Shown here: piece by piece, positions 25,750 to 35,083 of the stretch
Layout of the letters: each line of letters opens with the position of its first letter
How positions within the stretch are numbered: the stretch's first letter is position 1
NCBI RefSeq assembly: GCF_007827045.1
Contig: NZ_RPFW01000001.1
Span: forward strand, 1,588,519 to 1,652,518
Source of the DNA: Trebonia kvetii
GTDB taxonomy: Bacteria; Actinomycetota; Actinomycetes; Streptosporangiales; Streptosporangiaceae
DNA length: 64,000 nucleotides
Reading direction: 5' to 3'
Position numbers and translations under genes: made by a program
The notes under the pieces: model-generated
Database searches by the model: none
What the model saw: only the letters and a program-made list of their open reading frames with translations
What the model was told of the DNA's origin: nothing

Positions 25750-26565
25750 GTGACCCCAGATTCGGTATCGTCAGTACCGGTCCTCATGTACCACGAGGTC
25801 AACGAGCCAGCGGAAGCTTGGGGTTCCCTCGCGGTGTCTCCCGCCGTATTCAGCGAGCAACTGTCCTACCTCGTCGACGCCGGCTACACCACCATGACCG
25901 CGGGGGCGCTCGCGGCGCTGATTGCTGAGGGCGGTCAAGCGCCGCCGCGGACAGTCGTCCTTACCTTTGACGACGGTTTCGAGGACTTTCACAGGCATGC
26001 CGTTCCTGCCCTTGTCGAGCACGGCTGCACCGCGACGGTTTTCGTCACTACAGGCTGGGTCCAGGACGCCGGCTCCGAGTCAGCCGCGAAGCGGCCGGGC
26101 CGCATGCTCGCCTGGAGCCAGGTCGCGGAGGTGGTGACTGCCGGCATGGAGGCAGGAGCGCACAGCTGCCAGCACCCCCAGCTAGACCAAATTCCGGCCG
26201 CACTCCTCCGTGAGGAGCTTTATACGAGCAAGGCGAGGCTGGAGGACAGACTTGGCATCCCGGTCCTTGGCCTCGCTTACCCGTACGGTTACTCCAATTC
26301 AAGGGTCAGGGAAATGGCCAGAGCGGTCGGTTACGATCACGGCTATGCTGTCCGTAATACGACGACAAGTCCGGGTGCAGACCTTTTCAGACTGCCCCGG
26401 CTTACGGTTCACCATTCCACAGGCCTATCGGAGTTCCAGCGTCTCGTCGAGGGGCAAATCGCCCTGACCATGGTGCGTGATCGCGCGCTTACGGCAGCCT
26501 GGTCGGTAGTTCGCCGGTCGAAGGCCACATTGACCGGCGTAAACAGAGGTCGCGATCACGCTTAG
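25750..26565 (+). CDS. Polysaccharide deacetylase (NodB/CE4)
   Basis: 271 residues from GTG 25750 with a GGAGA site upstream. CE4 enzymes remove N- or O-acetyl groups from glycans with a metal ion. The motif-1 aspartates are in VVLTFDDGFEDF, the metal histidines in GAHSCQHPQLDQI, and a late block is GLAYPYGYSNSRVREMA. No signal peptide is seen, so it may act in the cytoplasm or leave by another route. A decayed copy of this gene lies at 28112-28683, part of a tandem duplication with the GT2 and epimerase genes. Confidence 0.88.
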   Translation: MTPDSVSSVPVLMYHEVNEPAEAWGSLAVSPAVFSEQLSYLVDAGYTTMTAGALAALIAEGGQAPPRTVVLTFDDGFEDFHRHAVPALVEHGCTATVFVTTGWVQDAGSESAAKRPGRMLAWSQVAEVVTAGMEAGAHSCQHPQLDQIPAALLREELYTSKARLEDRLGIPVLGLAYPYGYSNSRVREMARAVGYDHGYAVRNTTTSPGADLFRLPRLTVHHSTGLSEFQRLVEGQIALTMVRDRALTAAWSVVRRSKATLTGVNRGRDHA

Positions 26566-26725
26566 TGCCTGTAGCATCATCAAGCGTTTCTTGTGATCTT
26601 CTGGGTTCAATCTGGAAATACGCGCACGTATGAGCCAGAGGTCGCCTACCCTGGCAACTGACGTTCGATCGGCGAGAAGTGCCCTCTGGCACTGATCGGG
26701 ATGGCTGTGCTTGGGGGTCGCCGTT

Positions 26726-27691
26726 ATGCCTGCCCGTGATTACTCCGTATTGATTTGTGTCTATACAGAAGACCGTTGGGATCAAATCTGCGCCGCCATC
26801 CAATCAGTTCGCGAGCAGAGCCTGGCCTGTACGGAAATCATCGTGGTCGTCGATTACAACCGTGCGCTTTACGAGCGGCTCACAGCTGCGATGCCTGACG
26901 TGACGGTAGTGGAGAACACCGACGCGAAGGGATTGTCCGGTGCCCGCAACACTGGCTCCGCCCTGGCGCGGGGCGAGATCATCGTGTTCCTCGATGATGA
27001 CGCAACGGCTGACCCCGACTGGCTGAAGTTCATAGACGACTCATTCGCCAACCCGGCCATCATCGGAGTCGGCGGCCTGACCCTGCCGAAGTGGCAGACC
27101 GCGCGTCCATGGTGGATGCCGGAAGAGTTCTACTGGGTCGTCGGCTGCAATTACCTCGGCATGCCGGCCTCAGGCGCCCCGGTCCGTAACCTGCTCGGCG
27201 GAAACATGTCGTTCCGCAGGGAGGTGTTCGATGTCGTCGACGGTTTCCAGGCGGGCATCGGGCGCACTACGGACAAGCGACCCCTCGGCTGCGAGGAAAC
27301 CGATTTCTGTATTCGGCTCGCACAGCGTTCGCCTGGCACTGTTCTCGTGATGGACCATCGGGCGATGGTCAGGCATTTTGTCTCCGACAAGCGTTGCCGG
27401 TTCTCCTACTTCCTTTCCCGCTGCTACGCGGAGGGGATCTCTAAGTCCCAGGTTACCGCGAGTGTCGGCAGCGGCGATGGCCTGTCCAACGAACGCGCGT
27501 ACGCCACGCGTACGCTTCCGCTTGGTGTGCTTAGAGGCGTCACGGACGTGTTCCGCGGTCACCCATCAGGTCTAGGCCGAGCCGGTGCGATCATCGCGGG
27601 GCTGGGCATGACCGCGGCCGGCTACGTGGGCGTCAAGATGAAAACGGCTACCGCAAAGCCCGATCAGGCGCCCCAGTTTCAAACCACCTGA
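26726..27691 (+). CDS. Glycosyltransferase family 2, copy 1
   Basis: 321 residues from ATG 26726, which has a GGGGGT site upstream. GT-A core: DYSVLICVYTEDRWDQI, IIVVVDYNRALYERL, KGLSGARNTGSALARGE, the metal-binding VFLDDDATADPDW, LLGGNMSFRREVFDVVDGF and CEETDFCIRLAQRSP. A hydrophobic GAIIAGLGMTAAGYVGVKM near the C-terminus may anchor it to the membrane. It is closely similar along its length to the copy at 30275-31240, including the shared last residues (AKPDQAPQFQTT versus QLQTT). The substrate is unknown. Confidence 0.87.
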   Translation: MPARDYSVLICVYTEDRWDQICAAIQSVREQSLACTEIIVVVDYNRALYERLTAAMPDVTVVENTDAKGLSGARNTGSALARGEIIVFLDDDATADPDWLKFIDDSFANPAIIGVGGLTLPKWQTARPWWMPEEFYWVVGCNYLGMPASGAPVRNLLGGNMSFRREVFDVVDGFQAGIGRTTDKRPLGCEETDFCIRLAQRSPGTVLVMDHRAMVRHFVSDKRCRFSYFLSRCYAEGISKSQVTASVGSGDGLSNERAYATRTLPLGVLRGVTDVFRGHPSGLGRAGAIIAGLGMTAAGYVGVKMKTATAKPDQAPQFQTT

Positions 27692-28110
27692 TCACCGCCT
27701 GTACTCCATCGGAAAGCGATGTGGCACGCTGCCAGCCGAGATCCTGCGCGGCAAGCCTACAGGCAAGCGCGCTAGGCGACAATTCGCCCTTGCGTGCTGG
27801 TTTGAATACCAGCTGACTGTCTCGCCCGGTAAGCCTGTTTACCAGCGCAGCGAGTTCCAGCACGGTGACCTCGATCCCCGTCCCGATGGTCCAGATGCCT
27901 GCCTTGCCGTAGCCTGCTGCCGCCATGAAGGCAGTTACGCAATCTTCAACATAGAGATAGTCGCGTATTTCCTTGCCTTCACCTTAGATGGTGAGCGAAT
28001 TCCCCTGAATGCTGTTGGCACAAAAGACCGAAACCTTGACTGTCCCAAGTACATTCACCTCGGCGTCCCTGCTCCGTGATGTGATGGATCCCCGCACGTC
28101 GACGCCGGAG
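27648..28110 (-). pseudogene. Decayed copy of the NDP-sugar epimerase
   Basis: The minus strand encodes AGYGKAGIWTIGTGIEVTV and LAAQDLGWQRATSLSDGVQA, matching the C-terminus of the intact epimerase at 31197-32135. Further upstream, the AATGCTGTTGGCACAAAAGA segment near 28008 matches the intact gene. It then jumps, with about 280 bases missing, to a region equivalent to 31850-31890. The internal deletion and a stop make it non-functional. It overlaps the end of GT2 copy 1, as the intact pair does. Confidence 0.8.
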
Positions 28111-28111
28111 A

Positions 28112-28683
28112 CGGTGCTGAGATTCCTCCCCGGACAGTCGTACTTACTTTCGACGACGGTTTCGAGGATTTCCATAGGAAACGCTGTTCCTGCCCTTGTT
28201 GAACATGGATGCACTGCCACAGTTTTCGTCACCACGGAGTGGGTGCAAGACGCGGGTTCCAAGTCGGCCACAAAGCGGCCGGGCCGCATGCTCTCCTGGA
28301 GCCAGGTCGCCGAAGTGGTGTCTGCTGACATGGAGGTTGGCGGCACAGCTGTCAGCACTTCCAGCTCGACCAAATTCCGGCGGCACTCCTTCGCGACGAA
28401 CTTCTCTCGAGCAAGGCGAGGCTAGAGGACAGGCTCGGCATCGCGGTTCCCGGGCTCGCTTACCCATACGGCTACTCAGCAAGGGTCAGAGGAGTAGCTC
28501 GGGAGCTGGGTTATCACCACGGATACGCTGTCAGGAACACGATGCCCAGGCCAGGTGGAGATCTTTTCAGGCTGCCCCGGCTCACCGTTCACCATTCGAC
28601 GGGCTCAGCAGAGTTCCGGCGTCTGGTCGAGGGGCAGCTCACCCTGACCATGGCGCGTGACCGTGCCCTTACGGCCGGCTGAT
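28112..28683 (+). pseudogene. Decayed copy of the polysaccharide deacetylase
   Basis: Reads FDDGFEDFHR-like sequence, PALVEHGCTATVFVTTEWV and KRPGRMLSWSQVAEVV, then shifts frame near 28370. It resumes with LEDRLGIAVPGLAYPYGY and FRLPRLTVHHSTGSAEF, ending in a stop near 28683. The first 70 or so residues of the intact gene are absent. It is joined head-to-head to the epimerase remnant at about 28110. Confidence 0.8.
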
Positions 28684-28709
28684 CAATCGTTCGGCGGTCA
28701 AGGTCCTTG

Positions 28710-30081
28710 CTAGTGTGATCCGCCTGAGGTTAGCGACATAAATACGTAGACTGTTGTTATGTCGCTTCCTGTTGCGCCGCTGGCGCTGTCGGGTGAGGTC
28801 CGGGCTGAGCTTGAGCGGCTGGCGCGCTCCGGTGACCGCCGCCTGCAGGAGCGTGCCGGGATCGTGCTGGCCTGCTCGGGCTCGGCCGAGGGGAATTCCG
28901 GGGTGGCAGCTGAGCTAGGGATTTCCGTTGAGACGGTGCGGAAGTGGCGCTCGCGGTTCACCAAGTCCGGCACGGCGGGACTGGCGGACACCCCGCGTCC
29001 CGGGCGCAGGAAGGCGGAGCTCGTGCTTACGGGTGCCGAGCGGGAGCAGCTGGCCCGCTGGGCGCGGCGGGGGAAGACGTCGCAGGTCCTGGCGCTGCGG
29101 GCGCGTATCGTGCTGGCCTGCGCGGAGGGCAGGGAGAACAAGGCCGTGGCCGCGGAGCTGCGGACGACCGAGCACAACGTGGCCCGGTGGCGGGGCCGGT
29201 TCATCACGGGCCGGCTGGACGGGCTGGGCGATGAGAAGCGGCCCGGCCGGCCGCCGTCCATCCTGCTGGACAAGGTCGAGGAGGTCGTCACCGCCACCCT
29301 GGAGGAGATCCCCCGGGACGCCACGCACTGGTCGCGGGCCTCGATGGCCCGCCGCAGCGGCCTGTCGCAGTCCACCGTCGGGCGGATCTGGCGGAAGTTC
29401 GACCTCAAGCCCCATCTCATCGACGGGTTCAAGCTGAGCACCGACCCGCTGTTCGTGGAGAAGGTCGTCGACGTCGTCGGCCTCTACCACAACCCGCCGG
29501 AGAAGGCCGTGGTGCTCTGCGTGGACGAGAAGTCGCAGGTCCAGGCCCTCGACCGGTCCCAGCCGGTGCTGCCGATGATGCCCGGGATGCCCGAGCGGCG
29601 CACCCACGACTACGCCCGCCACGGCGTGACCAGCCTGTTCGCCGCCTTCGACATCGCCGACGGCACCGTGATCAGCGAGCTGCACCGCCGCCACCGCCAC
29701 CAGGAATTCCTGAAGTTCCTCAAGAAGATCGACAAGAACGTCCCGGCCGGCCTGGACGTCCACCTGGTCTGCGACAACTACGGAACCCACAAGACCCCGG
29801 TCATCCAGGACTGGCTCGCCCGCCATCCCCGCTTCCACGTCCACTTCACCCCGACCGGGTCCAGCTGGATCAACCAGGTCGAGCGCTGGTTCGGCTACCT
29901 CACCGACCAGAAAATCCGCCGCGGCGTCCACAAGTCCGTCCAGGCCCTGGAAGCCGACATCCGCGACTGGATCGGGCAGTGGAACGAGAACCCGCGTCCC
30001 TTCGCCTGGACCAAGACCGCCGAGGAGATACTCCACTCCCTGGCCGAATATTTGTCGAAGATTTCCGGCGGGGCACACTAG
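28710..30081 (+). mobile_element. IS630-family insertion sequence (second type)
   Basis: Ends are CTAGTGTGATCCGCC (28710-28724) and the reverse complement of CTAGTGTGCCCCGCC (30067-30081): a 15-base inverted repeat with two mismatches. TA at 28711-28712 and 30079-30080 fits the IS630 target. It holds one full-length transposase gene whose stop codon lies in the right end. It sits between the deacetylase remnant and GT2 copy 2, inside the duplicated unit. Confidence 0.85.
28759..30081 (+). CDS. IS630-family transposase, single frame
   Basis: 440 residues with two N-terminal helix-turn-helix regions ([18 protein letters not shown] and [18 protein letters not shown]). The DDE domain has [37 protein letters not shown] and [16 protein letters not shown], giving D, D and E. 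It appears intact and uninterrupted, unlike the frameshifted IS630 at 19155-20312. The final TAG is the CTAG of the right inverted repeat. Confidence 0.9.
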   Translation: MSLPVAPLALSGEVRAELERLARSGDRRLQERAGIVLACSGSAEGNSGVAAELGISVETVRKWRSRFTKSGTAGLADTPRPGRRKAELVLTGAEREQLARWARRGKTSQVLALRARIVLACAEGRENKAVAAELRTTEHNVARWRGRFITGRLDGLGDEKRPGRPPSILLDKVEEVVTATLEEIPRDATHWSRASMARRSGLSQSTVGRIWRKFDLKPHLIDGFKLSTDPLFVEKVVDVVGLYHNPPEKAVVLCVDEKSQVQALDRSQPVLPMMPGMPERRTHDYARHGVTSLFAAFDIADGTVISELHRRHRHQEFLKFLKKIDKNVPAGLDVHLVCDNYGTHKTPVIQDWLARHPRFHVHFTPTGSSWINQVERWFGYLTDQKIRRGVHKSVQALEADIRDWIGQWNENPRPFAWTKTAEEILHSLAEYLSKISGGAH

Positions 30082-30274
30082 CGGGCGCCAGCAAGGATCG
30101 TGGTCACACTCGGCCCGCGTAGCACTACCGCGAGCCACGTTTCCAGTGTCTCTCGTCACAACTTGGGATAAGGGCACACATGGACAACAGCTTGGCCTAC
30201 GCTAGCTACGGGTGTTATATCGGCCTGCAGTGCTTACTGGTACTACACGTGACGGTGGATTCGGGGGAAGCGTT

Positions 30275-31240
30275 GTGTCGGTACGAGATTACTCCGTAGT
30301 AATCTGTGTCTATACGGAAGATCGCTGGAGTCAGATCTGCGCCGCCATCCAATCACTGCGTGACCAGCGCCTGCCCTGTACCGAGATCATCGTTGTGGTT
30401 GACTATAACCGCCCGCTTTACGAGAGGCTCTTGGCAGCGATGCCCGATGTGACAGTGGTGCAAAACACTGACACGAAGGGATTGTCTGGCGCCCGCAACA
30501 CCGGGGTCGCTCTGGCAGGCGGCGATATTATTGCCTTTCTCGATGACGATGCAACGGCTCACCCCGACTGGCTGAAGATCATAGAGGACACTTACAATGA
30601 CCCGGCTATCACTGGCGTGGGGGGCCTGACAATACCGAATTGGCAAACCGCACGCCCATGGTGGATGCCGGAAGAGTTCTACTGGGTTGTCGGCTGCAAT
30701 TATCTCGGGATGCCACCTTCTGGCGCCGCGGTCCGTAACCTCCTCGGTGGCAACATGTCATTCCGCAGAGAAGTGTTTGACATCGTAGACGGCTTTCAGA
30801 CAGGCATCGGCCGCACCGCGAACAAGCGCCCACTCGGGTGTGAGGAGACCGAGTTCTGCATCCGGCTCGCTCAGCGCTCGCCAGATGCGGTACTCGTGAT
30901 GGATCATCGGGTGAGGATCTGGCACTTCGTTTCCGATAAGCGCTGCCGCTTCTCCTACTTCCTTTCCCGCTGCTACGCGGAGGGAATTTCCAAGGCGCAA
31001 GTAACGGCAAGGGTTGGCTCCGGCGATGGCCTGGCCAACGAGCGCAGGTACGTGACACGCACGCTTCCGCTAGGCGTTCTCACCGGTATCGCGGATCTGT
31101 TCCGTGGTCATCCGGCTGGCCTCGGCCGGGCGGGTGCGATCATCGTAGGGCTAGGCACGACGGCGGTTGGCTACATAGGAGCCAGGCTGTACGCCCCTAA
31201 AGCGAAGTCCGATCAGGCGCCCCAGCTTCAAACCACCTAA
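30275..31240 (+). CDS. Glycosyltransferase family 2, copy 2
   Basis: 321 residues from GTG 30275 with GGGGGAAG a few bases upstream; the frame also runs 21 codons further up. It is nearly the same protein as copy 1 (26726-27691). DYSVVICVYTEDRWSQI, KGLSGARNTGVALAGGD, AFLDDDATAHPDW, LLGGNMSFRREVFDIVDGF and CEETEFCIRLAQRSP all align without gaps. It overlaps the end of the convergent epimerase by 44 bases, as copy 1 overlaps the epimerase remnant. Retention of both GT2 copies, while the other members of one unit decayed, suggests that both are used. Confidence 0.87.
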   Translation: MSVRDYSVVICVYTEDRWSQICAAIQSLRDQRLPCTEIIVVVDYNRPLYERLLAAMPDVTVVQNTDTKGLSGARNTGVALAGGDIIAFLDDDATAHPDWLKIIEDTYNDPAITGVGGLTIPNWQTARPWWMPEEFYWVVGCNYLGMPPSGAAVRNLLGGNMSFRREVFDIVDGFQTGIGRTANKRPLGCEETEFCIRLAQRSPDAVLVMDHRVRIWHFVSDKRCRFSYFLSRCYAEGISKAQVTARVGSGDGLANERRYVTRTLPLGVLTGIADLFRGHPAGLGRAGAIIVGLGTTAVGYIGARLYAPKAKSDQAPQLQTT

Positions 31241-32135
31241 CCACCGCCTGGACTCCATCGGCAAGCGAGGTGGCTGGCTGCCAGCCGAGATCCTGCGCGG
31301 CCAGCTCACAGGCGAGCGCGCTGCGCGTCAGCTCTCCGGCACGTGCCGGCGCGAACACCAGCTGGCTGTCGCTCCTAGCAAACCTGTTTACCAGTTCGGC
31401 AAGTTCCAGCACACCGACCTCGGTACCGGTCCCGATGTTCCAGATGCCTGCCTTGCCGTAGTCTGCCGCCGCCATGAAGGCCGCCACGCAGTCAGCGACA
31501 TAGACATAGTCTCTTGTCTGCTTTCCATCACCAAAGATGGTAATCGGCTTCCCCTGAATGCTGTTGGCGCAAAAGACCGAGACCACGCCCGCCTCGCCGA
31601 AGGATCCTTGCCGGGGACCGTAAACGTTTGAGAAGCGCAGCACGGCATGTTCCGAGCCGAATAGCCGGTTGTAAAGACCGACATACTGTTCGGAACAGTA
31701 CTTCGCTACTCCATATGGAGAACCGGGTGCAGGGAAAGTACTTTCTGATGATGGGACCGGCGCATCTTGACCGTAGATGGCCCCGCCGGTCGAGCTAAAG
31801 ACCATACGAGCGCCCACGGCACGCGCCGCTTCAAGAACATTAATTGTGCCAAGAACATTGGCTTCGGCGTCTTTACCCGGTGACGCCACGGATTCTCGTA
31901 CATCCACCTGCGCAGCCAGATGGCAAATCAACTCTGGTTGGATATCCGTGACCAACTCGCATAGCCGAGATGCGTTACGTACGCTCTCCCGGTAGAGTCG
32001 AACTCCTTCATGCAACCGATTGGCGCGGCCAGAAGAAAGATCGTCAATGACCCACACTTCATCACCATTAGCATGGAACGCATCACATAGGTGTGACCCT
32101 ATGAAGCCTGCGCCGCCGGTAACAACTACTCGCAT
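31197..32135 (-). CDS. NAD-dependent NDP-sugar epimerase (UDP-glucose 4-epimerase-like)
   Basis: 312-residue extended short-chain dehydrogenase. The Rossmann motif is VVVTGGAGFIGSHLCDAF, with VIDDLSSGRANRL for NAD binding. The catalytic residues are in MVFSSTGGAIYG and SPYGVAKYCSEQYV (YxxxK). Later family blocks are LRFSNVYGPRQ and ITIFGDGKQTRDYVYVADC. Length and motifs fit GalE-like 4-epimerases and related UDP-sugar enzymes; the substrate is not determinable. It supplies a second activated sugar to the glycan locus. It is the intact parent of the remnant at 27648-28110. Confidence 0.85.
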   Translation of the reverse strand: MRVVVTGGAGFIGSHLCDAFHANGDEVWVIDDLSSGRANRLHEGVRLYRESVRNASRLCELVTDIQPELICHLAAQVDVRESVASPGKDAEANVLGTINVLEAARAVGARMVFSSTGGAIYGQDAPVPSSESTFPAPGSPYGVAKYCSEQYVGLYNRLFGSEHAVLRFSNVYGPRQGSFGEAGVVSVFCANSIQGKPITIFGDGKQTRDYVYVADCVAAFMAAADYGKAGIWNIGTGTEVGVLELAELVNRFARSDSQLVFAPARAGELTRSALACELAAQDLGWQPATSLADGVQAVVRWFEAGAPDRTSL

Positions 32136-32466
32136 ACATCTCCCCCCAAATCGCCAACTAATTCTACCAACACGATCTCGTCAACCCATCCAGGAATTAT
32201 CACAAGCACGCGCGAGGGTGCGAGCTCCGTTCGTACCGTCAGCCTAATATGCTGTGAGTCGCCATCGCTCAGGCTGCCACCGCCCCATCGCCATTGAGAG
32301 GCAACTGAGAGCTAGTGTAGCAGCCGGTCTAGACCTTCGCCGGTTTCTTGTTTTTTACTGTAGATCACAATTTGTAATTGGACAGCGGCTGAATGTGAGT
32401 GAAAGTCATTGGGCATCGCGTCGCTTTTCCCGGCGATTCGCCTCCTGCGAGAAGCCTGCGTGAGAC
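32136..32466. other. Intergenic boundary of the polysaccharide locus
   Basis: About 330 bases with no gene. Positions 32340-32400 are notably A/T-rich (a T-run, then ACAATTTGT) and may hold the epimerase promoter on the minus strand. The housekeeping gene block begins beyond it, and base composition rises again at about 32470. Confidence 0.4.
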
Positions 32467-33594
32467 TTACTTGGAACCTGCCCTTCGTCGCGCGTGCCGC
32501 ACGATGGCGGCCGTGCCGATGACGGCGGCGGCGGTGCCCGCGGCCCCTGCCGCGGTGATGGCCGCGTCCTTTCTCGCGATGCGGCGGCCGACGAGGGCAT
32601 GATGCCCGGCCCGCGCCGCGAGCAGCGCCTGCAGCGCGGCGGCGTTGTCGTAGAACGGGCGCCAGCCGGCCGCACGGAGCGCCGCGCAGTCGACAACCCA
32701 CGGGTACACCACGTACCGCAGCTCCGCCGACGGCGCCGGGGTCACGCCGAGCCGGTGCAGCCGCTGGGCGGTGCTGAAGGTCAGCCTGGCGGGCAGCTCA
32801 AGGGACTTCAGGCCGCTGAGCGCCTCCACCTCGGCCTGCGTGAGTGATCCGTCGCAGCCCACCGCGAAGTCGCCGGTAACCGCGCCTGCCGCGGCCAACT
32901 CGAGCGCGGTCACCAGGTCATCGACGTGGCAGAACTGCCAGCCCGGCGCGCAGCCGCGCACCACGAGCAGCCGCGGCGCCTCGAAATGCCTGGTCAGCAA
33001 GGTGTCAACGGCGTCACCGACCAGCGCGGCAGGGCGGACCACGGTCACCGCGGTACCCGGGTTGACCCGGCGGGAGCGCCGGGCGAGCTCCTCGATCTCG
33101 AGCATGTCCCCCGCCAGGCTCTCGCCGGAATCGGCGAGGAGCGGCGCGTCCTCCGGCAGCGGTACCGGGTTGTCCGGCCGTGCGCCGTACACCATCGCGC
33201 TCGACACCAGGACCACCCGGCCGACGCGCTCGGCCGCCGCGGCGGTCAGCACCGTCTGCGCGCCGCGCACATTGCGGGCCCGCCGCTGCCTCGGGTCGCT
33301 GTCCGCCGACGTGTCCACGTCCGTGTGCACAACCACGTCGACACCGGACAGCCGCGAGGACATGGTGGGATCCCTGACGTCAGCCACCCGCCAGGTCACC
33401 CCGGTGGCGTCGCCGCGGTGATCGTCGATCGCCACGACCCGGCCGACGAGCGGCGAAGTGGCGAGCCTGACCGCGAGCGCGTGGCCGACGCCCCGCGCGG
33501 CACCGGTCACCGCCACAGCAGGGAGCGCTGCGGCGGTGCTACGCTCACGGCGAACGCTGCGCTCAGGGCGAACCTGCCGTCCGTGGTTTCTCAA
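32467..33594 (-). CDS. NAD-dependent epimerase/dehydratase family protein with C-terminal membrane helix
   Basis: 375 residues. The Rossmann loop is VAVTGAARGVGHALAVRLA. VVLVSSAMVYGARPDNP sits at the Ser position, but the usual YxxxK is not evident (MLEIEELARRSR lies there), so the enzyme may bind NAD without standard catalysis. The C-terminus has a small hydrophobic stretch (AAGAAGTAAAVIGTAAIV) followed by an Arg/Lys tail, suggesting a membrane anchor. A divergent zinc-dependent protease gene follows 78 bases away. The TTG at 33594 is the first possible start and lacks a clear ribosome site. Confidence 0.7.
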   Translation of the reverse strand: MRNHGRQVRPERSVRRERSTAAALPAVAVTGAARGVGHALAVRLATSPLVGRVVAIDDHRGDATGVTWRVADVRDPTMSSRLSGVDVVVHTDVDTSADSDPRQRRARNVRGAQTVLTAAAAERVGRVVLVSSAMVYGARPDNPVPLPEDAPLLADSGESLAGDMLEIEELARRSRRVNPGTAVTVVRPAALVGDAVDTLLTRHFEAPRLLVVRGCAPGWQFCHVDDLVTALELAAAGAVTGDFAVGCDGSLTQAEVEALSGLKSLELPARLTFSTAQRLHRLGVTPAPSAELRYVVYPWVVDCAALRAAGWRPFYDNAAALQALLAARAGHHALVGRRIARKDAAITAAGAAGTAAAVIGTAAIVRHARRRAGSK

Positions 33595-33672
33595 AATCGG
33601 CTGCTCCCGAATAGCGTGTTTCCCAAGACCCTTCTATCCTGCCCGACCATTCGAGAGCGAAGGGGGTGCATC

Positions 33673-35049
33673 GTGGCTGAGCGTCCTCCCTTTGGCTTCG
33701 GGCCGCCCGGAAGGCCCGGTGACGACGACCCGTCCGGCGGCAAGGGACAAGGCGGCGGACCTGGTGACCCGGGCCCCGGCGGGTTCGGCTTCGGTATGCC
33801 AGGCCAAGGGGGCCCTGGAGGTCCCGGCGCGAACCCGAACCAGTTCGCCGACGCATTGCGCCAGTTCGCGGACATGCTGTCCTACAGCGGCGGCCCCGTC
33901 AACTGGGAGCTGGCCAAGAACCTGTCCAGGCACGCGATCGCCGCCAAGGGCGATCCGAGCGTGCTCGCCAACGAGCGGTCCGCGGTGACCGACGCCATCA
34001 GGCTCGCCGACCTGTGGCTGGACGGCGTCACCTCGTTCCCGTCCGGCATCAGGAAGATCGAGGCGTGGTCGCGGTCTGAGTGGCTCGAGGCCACCTTCCC
34101 TGTCTGGTCCTCGCTGTGCGAGCCGATCGCCGCCAAGGCGGTCGACGCGATGGGCTCGATGATGGCCGTCGACCCGTCACAACTCGACGAGGTGCCACCG
34201 GAGATGCGGGCCATGCTTTCCGGGATCGGCGGCATGAACGCGCTCGCGCCGATGCTGCGGCAGCTCGGCGGCGCGATGCTCGGCGGCCAGATCGGCAACG
34301 CCATCGGCGAGCTGTCCGGCGACATGGCCACCTCCACCGACATCGGCCTGCCGCTTGCCCCCGAGGGAACGGCGGCGCTGCTGCCGGCGGGCGTCACCGC
34401 GTTCGGCGAGGGGCTGTCCGTCGACCTCGGGGAAGTGCGGCTGTTCCTCGCCCTGCGCGAGGCGGCGCACCACCGGCTGTTCGGTCACGTGCCGTGGCTG
34501 CGGCAGCACCTGCTCGGCGCCGTTGAGGCATATGCGGCGGGCATCTCCGTGGACATGAACCGGCTGCGCGACGCCTTGCCGGAGATGGACATGTCCAATC
34601 CGGAGCAGGCGCTGAGTGAGGCGCTGTCCGGCGGGAACCTGTTCCAGCCGGAAGACACCCCACAGCAGAAGGTTGCCCTGGCCCGCCTGGAAACCGCGCT
34701 CGCGCTTGTCGAGGGCTGGGTCGCCACGGTTGTGTCCGCGGCGGCCGGCGACCGGCTCGAGCATGCCGCCGCCCTCGCCGAGGCGATCAGGCGCCGCCGG
34801 GCCTCCGGCGGCCCCGCGGAGCGCACCTTCGCCACGCTCGTCGGCCTCGAGCTCAGGCCACGGATGCTGCGTGAGGCCGCGGCGCTGTGGAGCGGCCTGA
34901 CCGACACCCGCGGCGCGGACGGGCGGGACGCGATCTGGGCGCACCCGGACCTGCTGCCCACCGCGGAGGACCTGGAAAACCCGGACGTGTTCCTGAACGG
35001 CGCCACCGACCTGGACATCTCCGACCTGGAGAACGGCGAGGAGCCCTAG
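33673..35049 (+). CDS. Zincin-like protein (DUF2342 / Zincin_2 family)
   Basis: 458 residues from GTG 33673, with AGGGGG six bases upstream. A Gly/Pro-rich N-terminus of about 55 residues is followed by a helical domain. The signature region is LREAAHHRLFGHVPWLRQHL, the putative metal site of this actinobacterial family. A long, mostly helical C-terminus ends in acidic LENGEEP. The Rv3195-type homologue adjoins the ABC1 kinase gene in mycobacteria, as here. Protease activity has been proposed for the family from the motif; I cannot confirm it. Confidence 0.85.
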   Translation: MAERPPFGFGPPGRPGDDDPSGGKGQGGGPGDPGPGGFGFGMPGQGGPGGPGANPNQFADALRQFADMLSYSGGPVNWELAKNLSRHAIAAKGDPSVLANERSAVTDAIRLADLWLDGVTSFPSGIRKIEAWSRSEWLEATFPVWSSLCEPIAAKAVDAMGSMMAVDPSQLDEVPPEMRAMLSGIGGMNALAPMLRQLGGAMLGGQIGNAIGELSGDMATSTDIGLPLAPEGTAALLPAGVTAFGEGLSVDLGEVRLFLALREAAHHRLFGHVPWLRQHLLGAVEAYAAGISVDMNRLRDALPEMDMSNPEQALSEALSGGNLFQPEDTPQQKVALARLETALALVEGWVATVVSAAAGDRLEHAAALAEAIRRRRASGGPAERTFATLVGLELRPRMLREAAALWSGLTDTRGADGRDAIWAHPDLLPTAEDLENPDVFLNGATDLDISDLENGEEP

Positions 35050-35083
35050 GGCACGGCGGCCCGCCCCGCGGGCAGCCGTTGCC

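Noticed and set aside
28915..30177. Long minus-strand open frame across the IS630 transposase
   Set aside because: Antisense of a transposase with clear DDE motifs; the translation is low-complexity.
32926..33672. N-terminal extension of the zincin protein
   Set aside because: It is antisense to the epimerase gene; the GTG at 33673 has a good ribosome site.
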